A program made the translations under genes and the position numbers. The notes beneath the pieces were generated by a model. That model did not search any database. It saw only the letters and a list, made by a program, of their open reading frames with translations, and had not been told where the DNA came from. From Clostridiales bacterium (GTDB lineage: Bacteria > Bacillota > Clostridia > Oscillospirales > Oscillospiraceae), in NCBI GenBank assembly GCA_019418525.1, contig DYBS01000097.1, forward strand, positions 1 to 7,680: DNA of 7,680 nt. Direction: 5' to 3'. Within the stretch, counting starts at the first letter, position 1. The number at the start of each line of letters is the position of its first letter. Shown here piece after piece: positions 5,879 through 7,680 of the stretch.

Positions 5879-5887
5879 ATTGTATCA
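5879..5887 (-). promoter_or_regulatory. Extended -10 promoter element for the OPT gene
   Basis: Read on the minus strand the sequence is TGATACAAT, which joins a TGn extension to a near-consensus -10 (TACAAT, 5884-5879). No good -35 lies 16-18 nt upstream, where the sequence is C-rich, but extended -10 promoters tolerate that. It would give a leader of about 45 nt before ATG 5825. Confidence 0.55.
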
Positions 5888-6144
5888 TTTTTTCACAAGA
5901 AGGGGAAGCGTGAAATTACACAGTTTTGTCTACTATTTTCGGTGAGTATTACCATTCCGTCCAAAACCGCCCAGTATGTGTGTCATTCAATGGGTATCTG
6001 CTCCTCCTTCTTCCTGTCGTGGACAATATTCCCGCTGCAAAACCTCCAAAACAGCCCACAGACGGTAGATCAACCGGGTTATGGTACCCATCGGGCAGAA
6101 CACGCATCAGGTATTGGGATTGAACATTCCCTTTGAATATAAGC

Positions 6145-6184
6145 AAAAAGAGCGGGCCGTCCGGAGAAAACTCCGGGCGGCCCG
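6145..6184 (-). terminator. Intrinsic terminator of the sipL-like gene
   Basis: A 14-position stem (6184-6171 with 6166-6153 on the minus strand) has one mismatch and a TTTT loop. It is followed by GCTC and five T (6149-6145). It begins 5 nt after the gene's stop codon. Confidence 0.92.
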
Positions 6185-6189
6185 TAGAT

Positions 6190-7680
6190 TCAGGCTCTGG
6201 TACGGGGAATGAGGAGGAGCTGTCCTTCGGGGAATACCCCCTCCTCCAGCTGGTTGGCCTGGCGGATCTCACCGGTCGTGGTACCGTAGCACTTGGCAAT
6301 GTCCCAAAGCCGCTCTCCCCGCTGGGGCAGGCGCAGCACGATAGAGGGCCCGCCATCCCGGGGAGTGTCGGTGTCCAGCTGGGCGGCCGCCACTCCCATA
6401 CGCTCCTCCCGACGGGTAAGGAGGCACTGGAACTCCAGCGGGAAGCGAACCTCCACGCCGGAGGCGGTGGCTGCCGCGCCCACCGGCTCGGGACAGCGGC
6501 ACCGGCAGCGGCATTCCACACCTTCTCCGGCATCCACGGGACAGGTCACCTCCCAGCGGCCCGCCGCCACATCCAGCGCACCGTCCTCGCCACGGAACAA
6601 GACGGTCACCTCTACCGGCACGGTGAGGGTGAGCCTCCCCCCTTCTCGGCTCTGGTCCACCCGGCCCACGCTGGCCCGGGCGTCCACCACCTCGGCGGGA
6701 AGCACCGGACACTCCAGCACCTCCCGTACGCTCTGGGTGCGAGTAGAGGCGTCCACCCGGTGCTCCAGGCAACAGGGCTTAGGGTCGGCCTCCAGGGCCC
6801 AGGCAGTGCTGTACAGGTCGGTGAGCAGGGAGAAGCTCTGCTCCTGCCGCAGCACCGCCTGAGCCAGCAGCTCCAGCGCCACCTCCACGTGCCGTCCCTC
6901 CCCATCCAGAGAGCAGGACACCGACACAGGGAGCACCTCCACGGTGCAGTCGCACTCCTCCCCCGCCTCGCCGGTCTCCAGGATCTGAGAGAAGGGCAGC
7001 TGGAAGCGGCACTCCCGCACAGTGCCCTCCTCCTCCCGGCACAGCAGGCTCAGCTCGGCCTCCCCCTTGAAGAGGAGCTTGCTGCCGATGACCTTGGCCT
7101 CGGCACACCGGAGGGCGAGGCGGTAGCGCAACAGCTCCGACACCGGGCGGCTCCCCGGGAGGGCCACCTCATCCTCAAAAGAGAAAGGCTTCTCTCCCAC
7201 CCACACCGCGCCGTAGGTGCGGCAAGGCTCCTGGAGCTGCTCCACCGTCTCACAGCCCTCCCCGGTAACACCGGAGCTCCAGTGTTCCTCCCGAGGAAGC
7301 CAGGCCTGAGTCTCCAGGGCCAGGGCGGCGCGCAGAAGCACCTTGCGGGGGTTGAGCACCCGGGTTTCCGCCTGTTCCACTCGCGGCTGCACAGTGAGGG
7401 TGCAGGCGGAGGTGACCCGAGGGGCATCCGCCCCGCAGTGGAAGGGAATGGCGGCCTCCAGCCGCCGGGGGCCCTCCTCCCCCTCGGGCAGATACAGCAC
7501 AGCGGCGCGCACCGTGCCCGAAAGTTCCATGCGCCCCTCCCCCGCCGTATGTCCGCCCAGCTCCACCCAGGCCTGGGTGTCCAGGATACGCCGGATGTCA
7601 GGGCAGGCGTCGGGCACGATCATCTCCAGCGTCTCCTCGGGGAAGAGGGCGCTCTCTGCCACGCAGGCGCAGCCGCGCAC
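6190..7680 (-). CDS. sipL: SipL-like spore morphogenesis protein (SPOCS/DUF3794 domains plus LysM), 5' end cut by window edge
   Basis: SipL is the clostridial partner of SpoIVA and the functional counterpart of Bacillus SpoVID. It links the basement layer of the spore coat to the forespore during engulfment. The visible 496 residues fit it. The segment IVPDACPDIRRIL (about 21-33) is the typical opening of the first SPOCS (DUF3794) domain (about 20-120). Two further SPOCS-like regions follow at about 175-280 and 330-425. The C-terminal LysM domain (447-491) contains GERLWDIAKCYGTTTGEIRQAN with W459; in SipL this domain binds SpoIVA. The codon at the window edge is GTG (Val in the natural frame) and probably not the start, since relatives have a short leader before this point. 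A few residues are probably missing. An unusual alternating Cys-Arg run lies at 390-396. The gene ends at a strong terminator and shares no operon with genes to its left. Other SPOCS-LysM proteins are the alternative. Confidence 0.88.
   Translation of the reverse strand: MRGCACVAESALFPEETLEMIVPDACPDIRRILDTQAWVELGGHTAGEGRMELSGTVRAAVLYLPEGEEGPRRLEAAIPFHCGADAPRVTSACTLTVQPRVEQAETRVLNPRKVLLRAALALETQAWLPREEHWSSGVTGEGCETVEQLQEPCRTYGAVWVGEKPFSFEDEVALPGSRPVSELLRYRLALRCAEAKVIGSKLLFKGEAELSLLCREEEGTVRECRFQLPFSQILETGEAGEECDCTVEVLPVSVSCSLDGEGRHVEVALELLAQAVLRQEQSFSLLTDLYSTAWALEADPKPCCLEHRVDASTRTQSVREVLECPVLPAEVVDARASVGRVDQSREGGRLTLTVPVEVTVLFRGEDGALDVAAGRWEVTCPVDAGEGVECRCRCRCPEPVGAAATASGVEVRFPLEFQCLLTRREERMGVAAAQLDTDTPRDGGPSIVLRLPQRGERLWDIAKCYGTTTGEIRQANQLEEGVFPEGQLLLIPRTRA

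Larger units (their letters stand above)
5826..6189. other. Intergenic region between sipL-like and OPT genes (364 nt), no supported gene
   Basis: The part next to the OPT gene (5826-5945) is AT-rich and holds the OPT leader and extended -10 element. The part next to the sipL-like gene (6145-6184) is its terminator. The remaining roughly 200 nt (5946-6144) are of mixed composition. Short open frames exist on both strands (plus-strand TTG 5926 to 6123; minus-strand ATG 6107 to 5949), but neither has a ribosome binding site or a recognisable protein. I see no riboswitch, tRNA or small RNA signature that I can name. Confidence 0.6.

Noticed and set aside
5949..6107. A short minus-strand frame (52 codons, ATG 6107) in the same gap
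   Set aside because: There is no ribosome binding site close to the ATG, it lies just past a strong terminator with no promoter of its own, and the peptide has no recognisable features.
5926..6123. A short plus-strand frame (65 codons, TTG start) in the gap right of the OPT gene
   Set aside because: There is no Shine-Dalgarno sequence at proper spacing, the start is weak, and no family is recognised. A leucine run gives a superficial membrane look only.

Overview
The window reads as chromosomal DNA from an endospore-forming, GC-rich member of the Clostridia. Evidence for this is a SipL-type spore morphogenesis protein (SPOCS/DUF3794 domains plus LysM), a CwlD-type cortex amidase, Firmicutes-style AAAGGAGG ribosome binding sites and sigma-A-like promoters. 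Gut Oscillospirales (Flavonifractor/Intestinimonas/Oscillibacter-like) is my best guess, but that rank is inference. There are no tRNA or rRNA genes, CRISPR arrays or insertion sequences. Seven of the eight genes lie on the minus strand.

Left block (1-2450, all minus). A sigma-A-like promoter with an extended -10 (2420-2448) drives a two-gene operon: a membrane-anchored N-acetylmuramoyl-L-alanine amidase (cwlD-like) overlapping radA by 4 nt. Its roughly 47-nt leader holds two inverted repeats that can pair with the Shine-Dalgarno region and the start codon. After radA comes a 159-nt gap with a perfect 14-bp AT-rich inverted repeat. The first 35 residues of a tyrosine recombinase (XerC/XerD-like) follow and run off the left edge.

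Middle (2451-3089). A lone plus-strand YhcH/YjgK/YiaL-family cupin has its own candidate promoter, a strong ribosome binding site and a textbook intrinsic terminator. A second terminator facing the other way closes the minus-strand genes to its right.

Right-centre (3090-5887, all minus). In transcription order these are an OPT-family transporter, a 130-nt gap with a 17-bp hairpin, a stand-alone PqqD-fold protein, and a 4-nt-overlapping small single-pass membrane protein with a possible winged-helix tail. The OPT gene has an extended -10 element upstream. The PqqD and membrane protein genes are probably translationally coupled.

Right end (6145-7680, minus). A sipL-like gene enters from the right edge and ends at a strong terminator. 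The 364 nt between it and the OPT gene contain no gene I can support.

Most genes here are known families. The parts that look least described are the PqqD/small-membrane-protein pair beside an OPT transporter, and the structured leader of the amidase-radA operon. I see no clear evidence of a wholly new system.
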